From Pseudobacteroides cellulosolvens ATCC 35603 = DSM 2933 (GTDB lineage: Bacteria > Bacillota > Clostridia > Acetivibrionales > DSM-2933), in NCBI RefSeq assembly GCF_001262605.1, contig NZ_LGTC01000001.1, positions 6,559,501 to 6,623,500 of the forward strand: a stretch of DNA of 64,000 nucleotides, in the 5' to 3' direction. Below the pieces are notes generated by a model. The model was not told the DNA's origin, ran no database searches, and saw only the letters and a program-made list of their open reading frames with translations. This document shows positions 24,756 through 33,708 of the stretch, piece after piece. How positions within the stretch are numbered: the stretch's first letter is position 1; the number at the start of each line of letters is the position of its first letter. The position numbers were made by a program, and so were the translations under genes.

Positions 24756-27716
24756 TTACACAACTGCAGCTGAGTAGCTTGATGTTGTTGCGTTAAAGTG
24801 TTTAGCAAGGATCATTACATCCGACATGTTTATTGATGAATCGGAGTTGAGGTCGGCATCCGGTAAGTATGTTCCATCGCCTTTAACCCCACCGAAATAT
24901 TTAGCCATTATAATTATATCGGACATATTAATTGTACCGTCTTGGTTAAGGTCGCCTGCCCACATAAGTACAGGGGAGGCTGATGTACCTATAACTTTGT
25001 TGCTGTCTATTACAATTTTGTTTATTTCCCTCGCAAGATAGCCTGCTTTGCTTATTTTAACATTAAATGATGCTACTTTTTCCGTTATACCACTAATTTC
25101 AAAATAACCGTTCTGGTCAGTGGTAGCGGAGCGGCCTATACCAACTAGCTCAATCTTGAAGCCGGCTTTAACTGTTTTTCCTGCTTCAGCACTATATGTG
25201 AAATCAGGTGCTATATAACCTGAAAGCTTATTGCCTTGTACAGGACCTGTAGGAGTAGATGTTGGTGAAGTAGGTTTGGTAGGGGTAGGTGATACCGCTG
25301 TACCGTTTGGCTCGCCGTATACAATACCTCTCCCGTTTGTTGCCACAAAAACACGTCCGTAAACTCTTAGATCTCCTGTAATTGAGTAGTTTATAGAACC
25401 ATACTGGTGCTGGTCGTCATTTACTCTTATCCAGTTTTTAGCCATGTCATCAGAACGATATACGGCATATAAGCCATCTGTTTCACCGCATATATAAATA
25501 GCAAGATAATCTTCACCGGCTTTTGCTTTACCAAAGCCAACAACATCACATCTTGTAACGCCATTAACTTTATTAATTGTTTTACCACCGTCAGTTGTAT
25601 ATGAAAGGCCTGTTGTAGAACCCGGAATCCATACATGACCCTCTTTGCCGGGGACTGCTTTAATTTTGGCAGAAGCAGCTTCCAAATCTGTTTTTGCAGA
25701 TGTAAATGTTTGACCACCGTCATTGCTTACATATAAAGTATTTTTTGCATATGCATAGAATACTTTTGGATTAACTCTATCCGAGCAAACATTAGCTCCT
25801 GCAGGAAGTGTGCTGACAGCTTTCCATCCGCCGTTTACATAGCATATAACTCCCTGACTTGTGCTTGGCGACCAGACAAAGGTTGCACCATCTGCAGATA
25901 CTGCAACAGAACCACCCTGAACTATATCGTCTGCATTAGTTGATGGGAATGTATAGCTTACATTTGGTTGAACTTCCGACCATGTTTCACCGCCGTCTTT
26001 TGAAATAGCAACGCTCTTTTTGACCATTTCATATTGTTCTTTATCGGTGTTACCAACTCTTACAATAATTTTGGGATTGAGCTCGGCATAATCCAGACCT
26101 GTAGTGCTAGTAAACCTTGGAGTTGTCATCATCATATCCGGACCTGTTTTTAAATCCTTATGTACAAATCCACAGATATCACCAACACCGCTTATTAGTT
26201 CTACACCGTTAACTGGCGGGCATATCAGACTTAAGACGGCAGTTTCCTCAACTCCCATTCCCATAACTTCGATATTTACAAATTCGCCTTTATCCCAGTC
26301 TGTCAAATTTTTTGTACCGTAAATAGTAGCACCTGTACCGTACATCATTTCATTGGAATCAAAGGGATTAATTGCAAGTGCACTCATCATCCATCCAAGT
26401 TTTGGTGCAGGATTATTCATTATTTCGTCACCTTTTACCAACCCGCCGCTTGCTGCGTTTATCTTATTTCCAAATGTAAGCCAGGGTGCTTTTGAAATAT
26501 CCATAGTATATTTCATGTTTCTTGATGGATATGAATCCCCCATTTTCCATATAGGATCCCATGATTTTCCTGCATCCAGTGAACGGAAAATATAGTTATC
26601 CGGCCACCATGACTGAAGTGATGAAATTATGAGTGTGTCCGGATTTTGTGCATCAACACTTAAACCCGAATATCCGTACCAGTTTTCATACTTTGGAGAA
26701 CCATCCCAGTTATAGTCTGAAGGAGGAGTTATATCTGTCCATACACCTGTATTTGTATCATATTTATAAACTGCACCGTCGTCAGCCTGGTAAGGACCAC
26801 CTCTATCACAATATGTAACATATAAAATTCCTTTGCTGCTTATAACTGCATGATGCGGTATACCAATTTTTAAAGCTTTACTATTATGCTGCTTGAAAGT
26901 ACTTTCTGTAGGCTGACCTTCAACTGGTTTCCATGTTGCACCTGCATCATGGCTTACATATAACGGATTCTTTTTATCGGCAACACCAACGTAAATGTCC
27001 TTTGTTGGGGTACCTTTAGTACCTTTAAATGAATCAAAAGTTACAAAACACAATCCCAAATTGTCAGATGAATATTCGAAATTCGGATCTTCAACATAGT
27101 TTCCGACATTTGTGAAACTGCTAACCTTTGCCCATGTTTTACCATAGTCTGTACTCTTCCACAAACCTTTACCGCTTCTTGCAGCAAAATATAATATGTT
27201 ATTGCTGTTAGGATCAACCATCAAACGCTCACCAACTGAACGTCCGGGCATATTTCCCCCGAATTTAAACGGCAGCTCAGTTCTTTCCCATGTTTTGCCG
27301 TAATCGCTGGAACGCAGAATATATCCATTCATTGTTGTCCAGCTGTTTGTGTATGTACCAGCGGCGATATAAACTCTTTTTGTATCAACCGGGTCTGTAG
27401 CTATACTTTCACATCCTAAAAGGTTCCACTCATCTGGTGATACCCAATCAGTAAGAGGCTCCCATTCTAATGTTGTCTTATTTCTTATATATGCTCCTCC
27501 CATGTCGGTACGAGCATAAACAAGGCCCTTCTCTGTGGGGTTATAAACAATCCCGCAAACATATCCGCCGCCGCCGCCAATCTTCACGTTATTCCATTTG
27601 TAGGGCTGAGTGGTAACAGCTGATGTCTTCATTGCAGGGAATGTTGCACATATAACAGTAAGTGCAAGCAACAAAGATAGCAGATTCTTAAAACTCTTTT
27701 TTTGTGCATGTTTCAT
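24756..27716 (-). CDS. xghA: Dockerin-bearing GH74 xyloglucanase
   Basis: Secreted cellulosomal enzyme of 986 residues. A signal peptide (1-33) is followed by the two-propeller GH74 domain (about 37-820) with repeated BNR/sialidase-like Asp-box strands (SSDYGKTW, STDYGKTW, SRDAGATW-type motifs). The catalytic Asp pair of the family corresponds to D71 in VYARTDMGGAY and the Asp of SGVGDICGF near residue 500. A Thr/Pro linker, a carboxypeptidase-regulatory-like module (about 850-920) and a type I dockerin (DLNQDGTINMSDI, DLNSDSSINMSDV) complete it. GH74 enzymes hydrolyse the xyloglucan backbone; endo versus exo mode is not readable here. It starts 57 nt after rsgI on the same strand, so it is probably in the sigI-rsgI operon. 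RBS AGGAGGT. Confidence 0.93.
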   Translation of the reverse strand: MKHAQKKSFKNLLSLLLALTVICATFPAMKTSAVTTQPYKWNNVKIGGGGGYVCGIVYNPTEKGLVYARTDMGGAYIRNKTTLEWEPLTDWVSPDEWNLLGCESIATDPVDTKRVYIAAGTYTNSWTTMNGYILRSSDYGKTWERTELPFKFGGNMPGRSVGERLMVDPNSNNILYFAARSGKGLWKSTDYGKTWAKVSSFTNVGNYVEDPNFEYSSDNLGLCFVTFDSFKGTKGTPTKDIYVGVADKKNPLYVSHDAGATWKPVEGQPTESTFKQHNSKALKIGIPHHAVISSKGILYVTYCDRGGPYQADDGAVYKYDTNTGVWTDITPPSDYNWDGSPKYENWYGYSGLSVDAQNPDTLIISSLQSWWPDNYIFRSLDAGKSWDPIWKMGDSYPSRNMKYTMDISKAPWLTFGNKINAASGGLVKGDEIMNNPAPKLGWMMSALAINPFDSNEMMYGTGATIYGTKNLTDWDKGEFVNIEVMGMGVEETAVLSLICPPVNGVELISGVGDICGFVHKDLKTGPDMMMTTPRFTSTTGLDYAELNPKIIVRVGNTDKEQYEMVKKSVAISKDGGETWSEVQPNVSYTFPSTNADDIVQGGSVAVSADGATFVWSPSTSQGVICYVNGGWKAVSTLPAGANVCSDRVNPKVFYAYAKNTLYVSNDGGQTFTSAKTDLEAASAKIKAVPGKEGHVWIPGSTTGLSYTTDGGKTINKVNGVTRCDVVGFGKAKAGEDYLAIYICGETDGLYAVYRSDDMAKNWIRVNDDQHQYGSINYSITGDLRVYGRVFVATNGRGIVYGEPNGTAVSPTPTKPTSPTSTPTGPVQGNKLSGYIAPDFTYSAEAGKTVKAGFKIELVGIGRSATTDQNGYFEISGITEKVASFNVKISKAGYLAREINKIVIDSNKVIGTSASPVLMWAGDLNQDGTINMSDIIIMAKYFGGVKGDGTYLPDADLNSDSSINMSDVMILAKHFNATTSSYSAAVV

Positions 27717-27773
27717 ATTGACTACCTCCTAATTTTTGAAATTTTAATATAATTAATAAAAATAAACCATCAC

Positions 27774-29348
27774 CTAATTTGGCTCTTTTCCCCATACCAG
27801 TGCATCGGAGATGTAGGCAGTAATCTTGTCCTGGACTGTGAAATCCTTAGCCTCAGCATCAAAGGAATAATCATTATCCTGTTCAAAATAGCCCCAATCT
27901 TCCTTGGTAATTGAGCCAAATGCATAAACCTCTTTATTTGGAAGCAGGGTACCATTATCAAAGTATATCTCAACATAATGATCTGTACCGCTTGCCAGGG
28001 AGTGACTTGCGAATTTACCATGAACATCGGTTTTTTCTCCATGGCTGAAGAAATATGATGAATATATGGGTTTGGAATCCCCTTCTTTAGTGAAATAGTA
28101 TCTTATCTTCACGTCTTTCAAATCTATTGTGTCAGAACCTGTATTTGTAATTTTAAAATCCAAACTGATTCCCTGGGTGCGTTTTAGTTTGTCTCTGTTG
28201 TAAAACTCCAGCTTCAGGCTATTTGATCCATTCTTTTCCGAATTATTTTTACCGGTAGTGCCGGAAGGAGTAGGAAATGAATCAGATGCCTTAACCTTAG
28301 AAGGAGCAGGAGTATTGCTGCTTTGTGTTTGTGTAATTTTTGCAGCAGGCGTGTTTGTATATAAATTTAGTGTCTGCTTTGAAGTTGGTGATAAAGCCTG
28401 TATTGCAGGCGTAGTTATAGATGTATTCGTAGCCACAGGCTTTGAAGCAGCTGCCTTTCCGGAAGGCTGACTGGTATTTGTGGACTTACTGTTAGTATTT
28501 GGAGTTACGGAGGATGAACCCTTTTTATCGGTTTTAAATAAGCCTGACAATTCTGCCAGGTGAAAAACAGGAGTATCGGTTAAGCTGGATTCGTCTAATT
28601 GACTGCCGTTCTCCCTTGCTTTCAAATATAAATAATACTTTCCCATGGATACATTATTTTTTGATGAAGCTTTTTTATGGGATGAAGCAAGACTTAAAGC
28701 TTCACTTCTTATTTTCAGTTTTTGGCTTTTGGCAATTAAATCAACTTTTTTCTTACTATTTGACAGAAGAGAATTTACAGCAGCTTTATCATCAGCATCA
28801 TATAATGCTGCTGAGAGTAAAACAAAATTCTCAGATTTTTTATCTATAACACCAATGGAAATAAGCTTTTCAATATACTCCTCCAATGCCTGGTTAACAG
28901 GTTTGCCGTATAGGTCAATGTCATCAGTCACTTCTGCGGAATCATTATTTAGAGCAACAACATTAACAACATTGAGGTTTTTATCAAATTCAAATTCGGT
29001 ACTTGGATTGACATCAATATCAATATACCCATATATTGGAGTTCCAAATGGGCTGTATACTTTAAATAGAACCAGGGCAGCAATCAGTACAGCAGCTGCT
29101 GCAGATAAAAATGGCAAAAGTTTCTGCTTTTTATTTCTGTGAAGCAGAACATCTGAATACCTGAACTTTACAGTATGCCCAATCTCCATATGGCTTTTAC
29201 GGCGAATGAAAATAAATCGGCCATTTGAGTCGAGGACAACAGCCTCACTGTCAGACATTTCATAAACAATTCCTATATCATAGTTGTTATCATGTGCACT
29301 ATCTATTGAATTTTCCATACCATATTCAATAGTACCGCTGTGCTTCAT
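27774..29348 (-). CDS. rsgI: Anti-sigma-I factor RsgI with C-terminal CBM3
   Basis: Membrane anti-sigma factor of 524 residues. The N-domain (about 20-70) faces the cytoplasm, one transmembrane helix spans about 78-98, and the juxtamembrane domain has IDVNPSTEF (residues 111-119) with the conserved Asn-Pro. A long Ser/Thr/Pro-rich linker (about 270-370) extends through the wall to a CBM3 (about 373-524, with LKLEFYNRDK, GISLDFKITNTGSDTIDL, KIRYYFT). CBM3 binds crystalline cellulose, so this sensor probably reports cellulose or cellulose-xyloglucan surfaces. Its ATG overlaps the sigI stop in TAATG and has GGAGGAGGGG upstream, so the two genes are translationally coupled. GH74 follows. Confidence 0.93.
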   Translation of the reverse strand: MKHSGTIEYGMENSIDSAHDNNYDIGIVYEMSDSEAVVLDSNGRFIFIRRKSHMEIGHTVKFRYSDVLLHRNKKQKLLPFLSAAAAVLIAALVLFKVYSPFGTPIYGYIDIDVNPSTEFEFDKNLNVVNVVALNNDSAEVTDDIDLYGKPVNQALEEYIEKLISIGVIDKKSENFVLLSAALYDADDKAAVNSLLSNSKKKVDLIAKSQKLKIRSEALSLASSHKKASSKNNVSMGKYYLYLKARENGSQLDESSLTDTPVFHLAELSGLFKTDKKGSSSVTPNTNSKSTNTSQPSGKAAASKPVATNTSITTPAIQALSPTSKQTLNLYTNTPAAKITQTQSSNTPAPSKVKASDSFPTPSGTTGKNNSEKNGSNSLKLEFYNRDKLKRTQGISLDFKITNTGSDTIDLKDVKIRYYFTKEGDSKPIYSSYFFSHGEKTDVHGKFASHSLASGTDHYVEIYFDNGTLLPNKEVYAFGSITKEDWGYFEQDNDYSFDAEAKDFTVQDKITAYISDALVWGKEPN

Positions 29349-30112
29349 TAGCTTATCCCCTCCTCCGCATACTTGAAAATCCTTTTGGATATCTCAAGAT
29401 TACTTTTTAAAATTATTGAAACAGCAATTATGTACTTTCTATTGTTCTCAATCGTTCTTCTGTGTACATTTACCTTTTTTAGGAGCTCGTTTCTAGGTAT
29501 GTTTTTGTTTTTCTTCAGCTTTTCAAAGAGCTGGTTGTCGTTGGCAAGGATTCTTGCTATTCTTATACAAAGCCTGCGGGAATCGTCATGCTTTGGAGAA
29601 CTAACAGCAAGATCCGCGATGGTTATGCCATATTTTGCCAGTTCATGCCTTAGGGCATCGATCTCTTCGCTTACCTCAATATTTTCATAATTGTAATGGG
29701 AGTCGGAAGTTAGATATTTTTCTTCAAATGCATCATATTCATCAATACTGGAGAAAGGGTAAACTGTACTGCTTTTTTTATTTTTTCGCAAAAAATCAAT
29801 TATACGACTTTTTATTACTTGTTCAGAAAACATGAAAAAATTAGATCCTTTATTAAGATCAAACTTGTTTATAGATTCATTAAAAGCTTCCATACCAATA
29901 CTAAACTCATCATGGTTGTCTTCGGTTATAAATTTTCCCATAACCTTTGATACAACTTTGAAGATGAAAGGTTTGTGAGCAAGTATAAATCTTTCTCTTA
30001 AATTACCATCCCCTCTTTTAATCTTTACAAGTATTTCGAGCAAGGAGTTATCTTGAGAATCCCCAGTTTTCTCAAATTTTCTATTTAGATTGAATATACT
30101 TGAGATAGCCAA
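29348..30112 (-). CDS. sigI: RNA polymerase sigma factor SigI (pair 2)
   Basis: Sigma factor of 254 residues, paralogue of the one at 5064. Region 2 motifs HDEFSIGMEAFNESINKFD and SEQVIKSRIIDFLRKNKK, the conserved DSHYNYENIEVSEEI, SSPKHDDSRRLCIRIARIL and the DNA-binding VNVHRRTIENNRKYIIAVSIIL are all clear. The start is TTG at 30112, preceded by AGGAAGGGAG. It begins a likely sigI-rsgI-GH74 operon, so activation would raise both the regulator pair and the xyloglucanase. No convincing SigI-type promoter was found, although CCGAA occurs at 30146-30150 on the minus strand. Confidence 0.92.
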   Translation of the reverse strand: MAISSIFNLNRKFEKTGDSQDNSLLEILVKIKRGDGNLRERFILAHKPFIFKVVSKVMGKFITEDNHDEFSIGMEAFNESINKFDLNKGSNFFMFSEQVIKSRIIDFLRKNKKSSTVYPFSSIDEYDAFEEKYLTSDSHYNYENIEVSEEIDALRHELAKYGITIADLAVSSPKHDDSRRLCIRIARILANDNQLFEKLKKNKNIPRNELLKKVNVHRRTIENNRKYIIAVSIILKSNLEISKRIFKYAEEGIS

Positions 30113-30236
30113 GAAAAATCAAACTCCCTTCCTGGTATAGTGTTTCGGAGTAAAGTAAATTTTTGATGTGGCTGATTAAAATAAAAATATAAAATTTATA
30201 AGATTTACATGACAAAAACATAGAGACGCACATACA

Positions 30237-30599
30237 TCAGGACATTGATTCAAGTATATTCATAAATTCGCTCTCGGAGATATAGTTAGTTTGTTTATAC
30301 ATACTGCCATTTTTGTAAAAGCGTATATAAGGAACGTTAAAATTCTTCCAGCGAGTTTCTTTAAAGTTTTTAAACTCATAAAAATAATCGGTTTTATTAT
30401 ATACAAGCTCATATATGTCAATATTTTTATCTGTCTTAATGGAATAAACCCAGCTTTTCATATCAGTCCATTGGGGGCACCAATCCTGTGTCATAATTAC
30501 AATGACGATATTCTGGGAACTTATAACGTCCCTGCCGAATTCACCGTTTTTTATAGCACTCAATGATTGATCTTTTGTAATGATTGTGTTTCGAATCAT
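30237..30599 (-). CDS. Thioredoxin-fold protein with CxxW motif
   Basis: Protein of 120 residues with no signal peptide. It follows a thioredoxin-like pattern: beta strand IVIVMTQDWCPQWTDM, a helix, YDIYELVYN-like second strand, then the cis-Pro equivalent in NVPYIRFYKNGSMY. The redox site has only the first Cys (WCPQW instead of WCGPC), so disulfide exchange by the usual mechanism is unlikely; a monothiol role is possible. RBS AGGAAGGT lies 6 nt before ATG 30599. It is downstream of nothing obvious and separated from sigI by about 125 nt upstream on its own strand side. Confidence 0.65.
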   Translation of the reverse strand: MIRNTIITKDQSLSAIKNGEFGRDVISSQNIVIVIMTQDWCPQWTDMKSWVYSIKTDKNIDIYELVYNKTDYFYEFKNFKETRWKNFNVPYIRFYKNGSMYKQTNYISESEFMNILESMS

Positions 30600-30832
30600 A
30601 TATTACCTTCCTGATCGTAAATTTATAATGTAATAATGTAATTATATTTTACTCTTTAAAGTAACATTAATCAACAAAAAGCAACATATTGTGCTGGAAA
30701 ATTAAAAATATAAATATTGGAGTTTGTTTCTTTTCAAAACGTGTAAAAAAGTTTATAATTATGTAACTATATTAAAGCGATAAATAGTTTTTAAATATTA
30801 TTTTATAAAGAGTTTCATTAGGGGAGTGTATA

Positions 30833-32707
30833 GTGAGGAACATGAGAAATATGGTAATTTGTATTTGGAAATTTATAAAAAGGATTAGTAAATGGTGTGC
30901 CGACTTTACGATTAAGGAAATTTGTTTTTTATACACTTTTTTAGCCATTGCATTTAAATCGGTAGTTTTTCTTGGATATGTCAAAGGGCCGAACTTTTCC
31001 GAAGTAAATATAATAAAAGGGTTATCCACCATATATTATCCCCTTTACTTTATATTTTTCATATTGATTATTTTGGTAGGATGCTTTCTATTAAAGGGGA
31101 TTGGCAGGGGAATATATCTTTTTGTCACAAACCTTTTAATCACAGTTTTATTTATTGTTGATATTTTATATTTCAGGGCTTTTGAAAAATTTGTAACTCC
31201 TCACATGCTAAAGGAGATAGGAAACCTTGATAACCTGTCCGATTCAGTCATATCATTTTTTAGTGCAGGGGATATATTATTAATCATTGATATTCCGATC
31301 ATGCTATTTGTGATGATATGGCTTCATAAAAAGCTATTTACATCACGGGCTAAACCGGTTGTTTTTTCCGTATTATTTTTGATTTCAGCCGGATATTTAC
31401 TTCATATCCCTTTTAAAACCCAGGTTTTGGGGATTAAAGACAAGTATGCTTTCATTTTTGATGTTACCTGGAGGCCAGATCTTACTTTTAAGAGGTTATC
31501 ACCAATTGGATACCATATAAATGACCTTATAGTGTACTATAATGATTGCAAAACAGTTAAACTCAGCCAGGCAGAGGTTAAGGAAATAAAAGACTGGTAC
31601 AATGCCAAGAATGAAAACCTTCCGGATAATAAATATAAGGGAATGTTTAAAGGAAAAAACCTTATATATATTCAGGTTGAGTCCCTTGAGAACTTCGTTT
31701 TGAACAGAAAGGTATATGGGCAGGAAATAACACCTAATCTCAACAAGCTCTTAAAAAACAGCATTTTTTTCAATCATGTTGAGGAGCAGGTAAATATGGG
31801 TACCAGTTCTGATGCTGATTTTATGGTAAATACCTCTATCTACCCGGTAAGAAGGGGAAGTACATTTTTCAGATACCCAGACAATTACTATAACTCACTG
31901 CCATTGCAACTTGAAAAAACAGGATATTCGACTACCGCCATACATCCTGATAAGGGAAGCTATTGGAATTGGATGAAGGCACTTAAATCCATTGGATTTC
32001 AAAAATGTATAGACTCATCCCAATTTGTTATGGATGAAATAATAGGTTTGGGGCTTAGTGACGGATCTTTTTTTAAGCAGGTTAAGCCTATAATATTAAA
32101 GCAAAAACAGCCTTTTTATACATTTATGGTTACTCTGTCCAGTCACGGACCCTTTAACATTCCTCAAAAGTATAAATCAATGACCATTCCGGAGGATGTT
32201 GATAAAACAAGGATGGGCGGGTATTTTCAGTCTGTTCATTATACAGACAAGCAGATAGGCAATTTTATAGATGAACTGGATAGGGCAGGTATGCTCGAGA
32301 ACACCGTTATTGCTTTAGGTGGTGATCACTGTGGAGTTCACAAGTTTTATAGATATGATATTGTCAGCATGAAAAATAAAGAGGATTGGTGGATGGAAAA
32401 CTACAACTATATTCCTTTTATGGTATATAGTAAGGGTAGTAAAGAAGAGATTGTGAGTGTCAGGGGTGGACAGATTGATATCATGCCTACATTGCTAAGC
32501 CTTATGGGGGTGGATGAAAAGGAATATTCAAATTCTGCCATGGGGAGAAATCTACTTAATACAAATAAGAATTTTGTCATACTGGCAAATGGAAGCAGGG
32601 TTGGAAGCATAGATACGGATCAAAAACAAAAGGAAAACGAAATTAAAGGGCTGGAAATAGCAGATATTATTATTAAAAGTAATTATTTCAAAGAATATAA
32701 GGAATGA
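30833..32707 (+). CDS. LTA synthase-like membrane sulfatase/phosphoglycerol transferase
   Basis: Membrane enzyme of 624 residues with about five transmembrane helices in the first ~210 residues, followed by an extracellular alkaline-phosphatase/sulfatase-like domain (about 270-600). LtaS-type motifs visible are LIYIQVESLENFV (metal Glu), NMGTSSDADFMVNTSIYP (catalytic Thr), HPDKGSYWNW, SHGPFNIP, and ALGGDHCGVH (metal Asp/His). The family transfers glycerol-phosphate from phosphatidylglycerol to teichoic acid or to glycans. GTG at 30833 is used, 7-8 nt after AGGGGA; ATG at 30842 is possible. Apparently monocistronic. Confidence 0.87.
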   Translation: MRNMRNMVICIWKFIKRISKWCADFTIKEICFLYTFLAIAFKSVVFLGYVKGPNFSEVNIIKGLSTIYYPLYFIFFILIILVGCFLLKGIGRGIYLFVTNLLITVLFIVDILYFRAFEKFVTPHMLKEIGNLDNLSDSVISFFSAGDILLIIDIPIMLFVMIWLHKKLFTSRAKPVVFSVLFLISAGYLLHIPFKTQVLGIKDKYAFIFDVTWRPDLTFKRLSPIGYHINDLIVYYNDCKTVKLSQAEVKEIKDWYNAKNENLPDNKYKGMFKGKNLIYIQVESLENFVLNRKVYGQEITPNLNKLLKNSIFFNHVEEQVNMGTSSDADFMVNTSIYPVRRGSTFFRYPDNYYNSLPLQLEKTGYSTTAIHPDKGSYWNWMKALKSIGFQKCIDSSQFVMDEIIGLGLSDGSFFKQVKPIILKQKQPFYTFMVTLSSHGPFNIPQKYKSMTIPEDVDKTRMGGYFQSVHYTDKQIGNFIDELDRAGMLENTVIALGGDHCGVHKFYRYDIVSMKNKEDWWMENYNYIPFMVYSKGSKEEIVSVRGGQIDIMPTLLSLMGVDEKEYSNSAMGRNLLNTNKNFVILANGSRVGSIDTDQKQKENEIKGLEIADIIIKSNYFKEYKE

Positions 32708-32714
32708 CTAAATA

Positions 32715-32749
32715 GGATTTTATCGCAGTCTGCTAATGCGATAAAATCC
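32715..32749. terminator. Stem-loop between convergent genes
   Basis: Perfect 13-bp arms GGATTTTATCGCA (32715-32727) and TGCGATAAAATCC (32737-32749) with a 9-nt loop. It lies between the convergent sulfatase and spoIIR genes and could end both transcripts, although neither strand shows a good T run. Confidence 0.55.
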
Positions 32750-32779
32750 ATACAAAGAGGAATTGTGCCGATTGTGCAC

Positions 32780-33478
32780 TTATTTCTTGAACACTTTATT
32801 AAAAAATGATGATATCTTTACTTTGGAGCCATTAACAAAATCCATAACTTTAAATTTTACTTTAACTGGTATATCATCATTGTTAGTTGATGTGATAACC
32901 TCATATTCTTCTTCAGACATGCAATTTTTAAGCTTTACCTTTACATCGTCGGGTACTGTTCCATGGGTTGCATCAACAAAGCATAACGGAGGAAACAGCA
33001 CACACCACCAGTTAGCTCCTTCACCTGTTCCTATTACTATTCTCAGTGCCTGATAATTGCCAGCTGGCAAAGCTATATCACCGTATGTCTTTGTTGGGAA
33101 AGGAAAATTACCAAGCATTGATTTTACAGGATAGTTTTTACCCCATCTTAAAACCTCTTCTTTTGCTATTGCGGTTATTTTATCCATATCTTTATTGAGA
33201 ATATCTTTTGCATCTTTAAGGCTTGAATCAAGCTTTAAGTTATCTTTCATATATTTTAATACAACATCCCGTACGCTTCTTTTAAGTGCCTGATCTTCAG
33301 TTGTATCGCTGTTGGCTATTACATGGAGCCTGATAATATCATCTGACAGATTTTTGTTAAATTCGTCAGAATATGAGTTACATATAAGTATAGAAATAAG
33401 AACCAAAAGTGCTAGAATGCTTGAAATTAACTTTATAACCGGTCTGGATCCAGAATTAAATAATACCTTTCTTTTCAT
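32780..33478 (-). CDS. spoIIR: Stage II sporulation protein R
   Basis: Secreted signalling protein of 232 residues made in the forespore; it crosses to the intermembrane space and triggers SpoIIGA to process pro-sigma-E in the mother cell. The N-terminal hydrophobic segment (about 15-33) is a signal/anchor. The hallmark IIRLHVIANSDTTEDQALKRSVRDVVLKYM (read as RLHVIANSD, QALK, VRDVVL) is present, as are GNYQALRIVIGTGEGANWWCVLFPPLCFVD (GxGENWWCVLFPPLC pattern). RBS GGGGGA precedes ATG 33478. A sigma-F-like promoter candidate lies upstream at 33552-33579. This gene supports an endospore-forming host. Confidence 0.93.
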   Translation of the reverse strand: MKRKVLFNSGSRPVIKLISSILALLVLISILICNSYSDEFNKNLSDDIIRLHVIANSDTTEDQALKRSVRDVVLKYMKDNLKLDSSLKDAKDILNKDMDKITAIAKEEVLRWGKNYPVKSMLGNFPFPTKTYGDIALPAGNYQALRIVIGTGEGANWWCVLFPPLCFVDATHGTVPDDVKVKLKNCMSEEEYEVITSTNNDDIPVKVKFKVMDFVNGSKVKISSFFNKVFKK

Positions 33479-33551
33479 TGTAAAATCCCCCTAAAATGTT
33501 ATGTATATCTTTGTTCTTCCTAAGTTAACTTATTTAGCTTTGTATAAATAA

Positions 33552-33579
33552 GTATTGTCAAAACTAATAAAGTTTATAC
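33552..33579 (-). promoter_or_regulatory. Candidate sigma-F promoter of spoIIR
   Basis: The minus strand reads GTATA, 15 nt, then GACAATAC, against the forespore consensus GYATA-N15-GGnnAnAM (one mismatch at the second G). It is 74 nt before the spoIIR start; spoIIR is a known sigma-F gene. The match is suggestive only. Confidence 0.4.
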
Positions 33580-33651
33580 ATTATAGAAAATAATTGAATA
33601 CAGCTGGGAAATCACGGGTTTACGGCTTTTAAACGTATTGGAAATAAATAT

Positions 33652-33681
33652 AAAAAAGCCAGCTTAATAGCTGGCTTTTTT
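33652..33681 (-). terminator. Terminator of pyrG
   Basis: AAAAAAGCCAGCT/AGCTGGCTTTTTT with a 4-nt TAAT loop (33652-33664, 33669-33681). T runs on both strands, so it can act bidirectionally; it lies 28 nt after the pyrG stop. Confidence 0.9.
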
Positions 33682-33708
33682 GAATTTTTACATTTTTAAA
33701 TTATAAAA

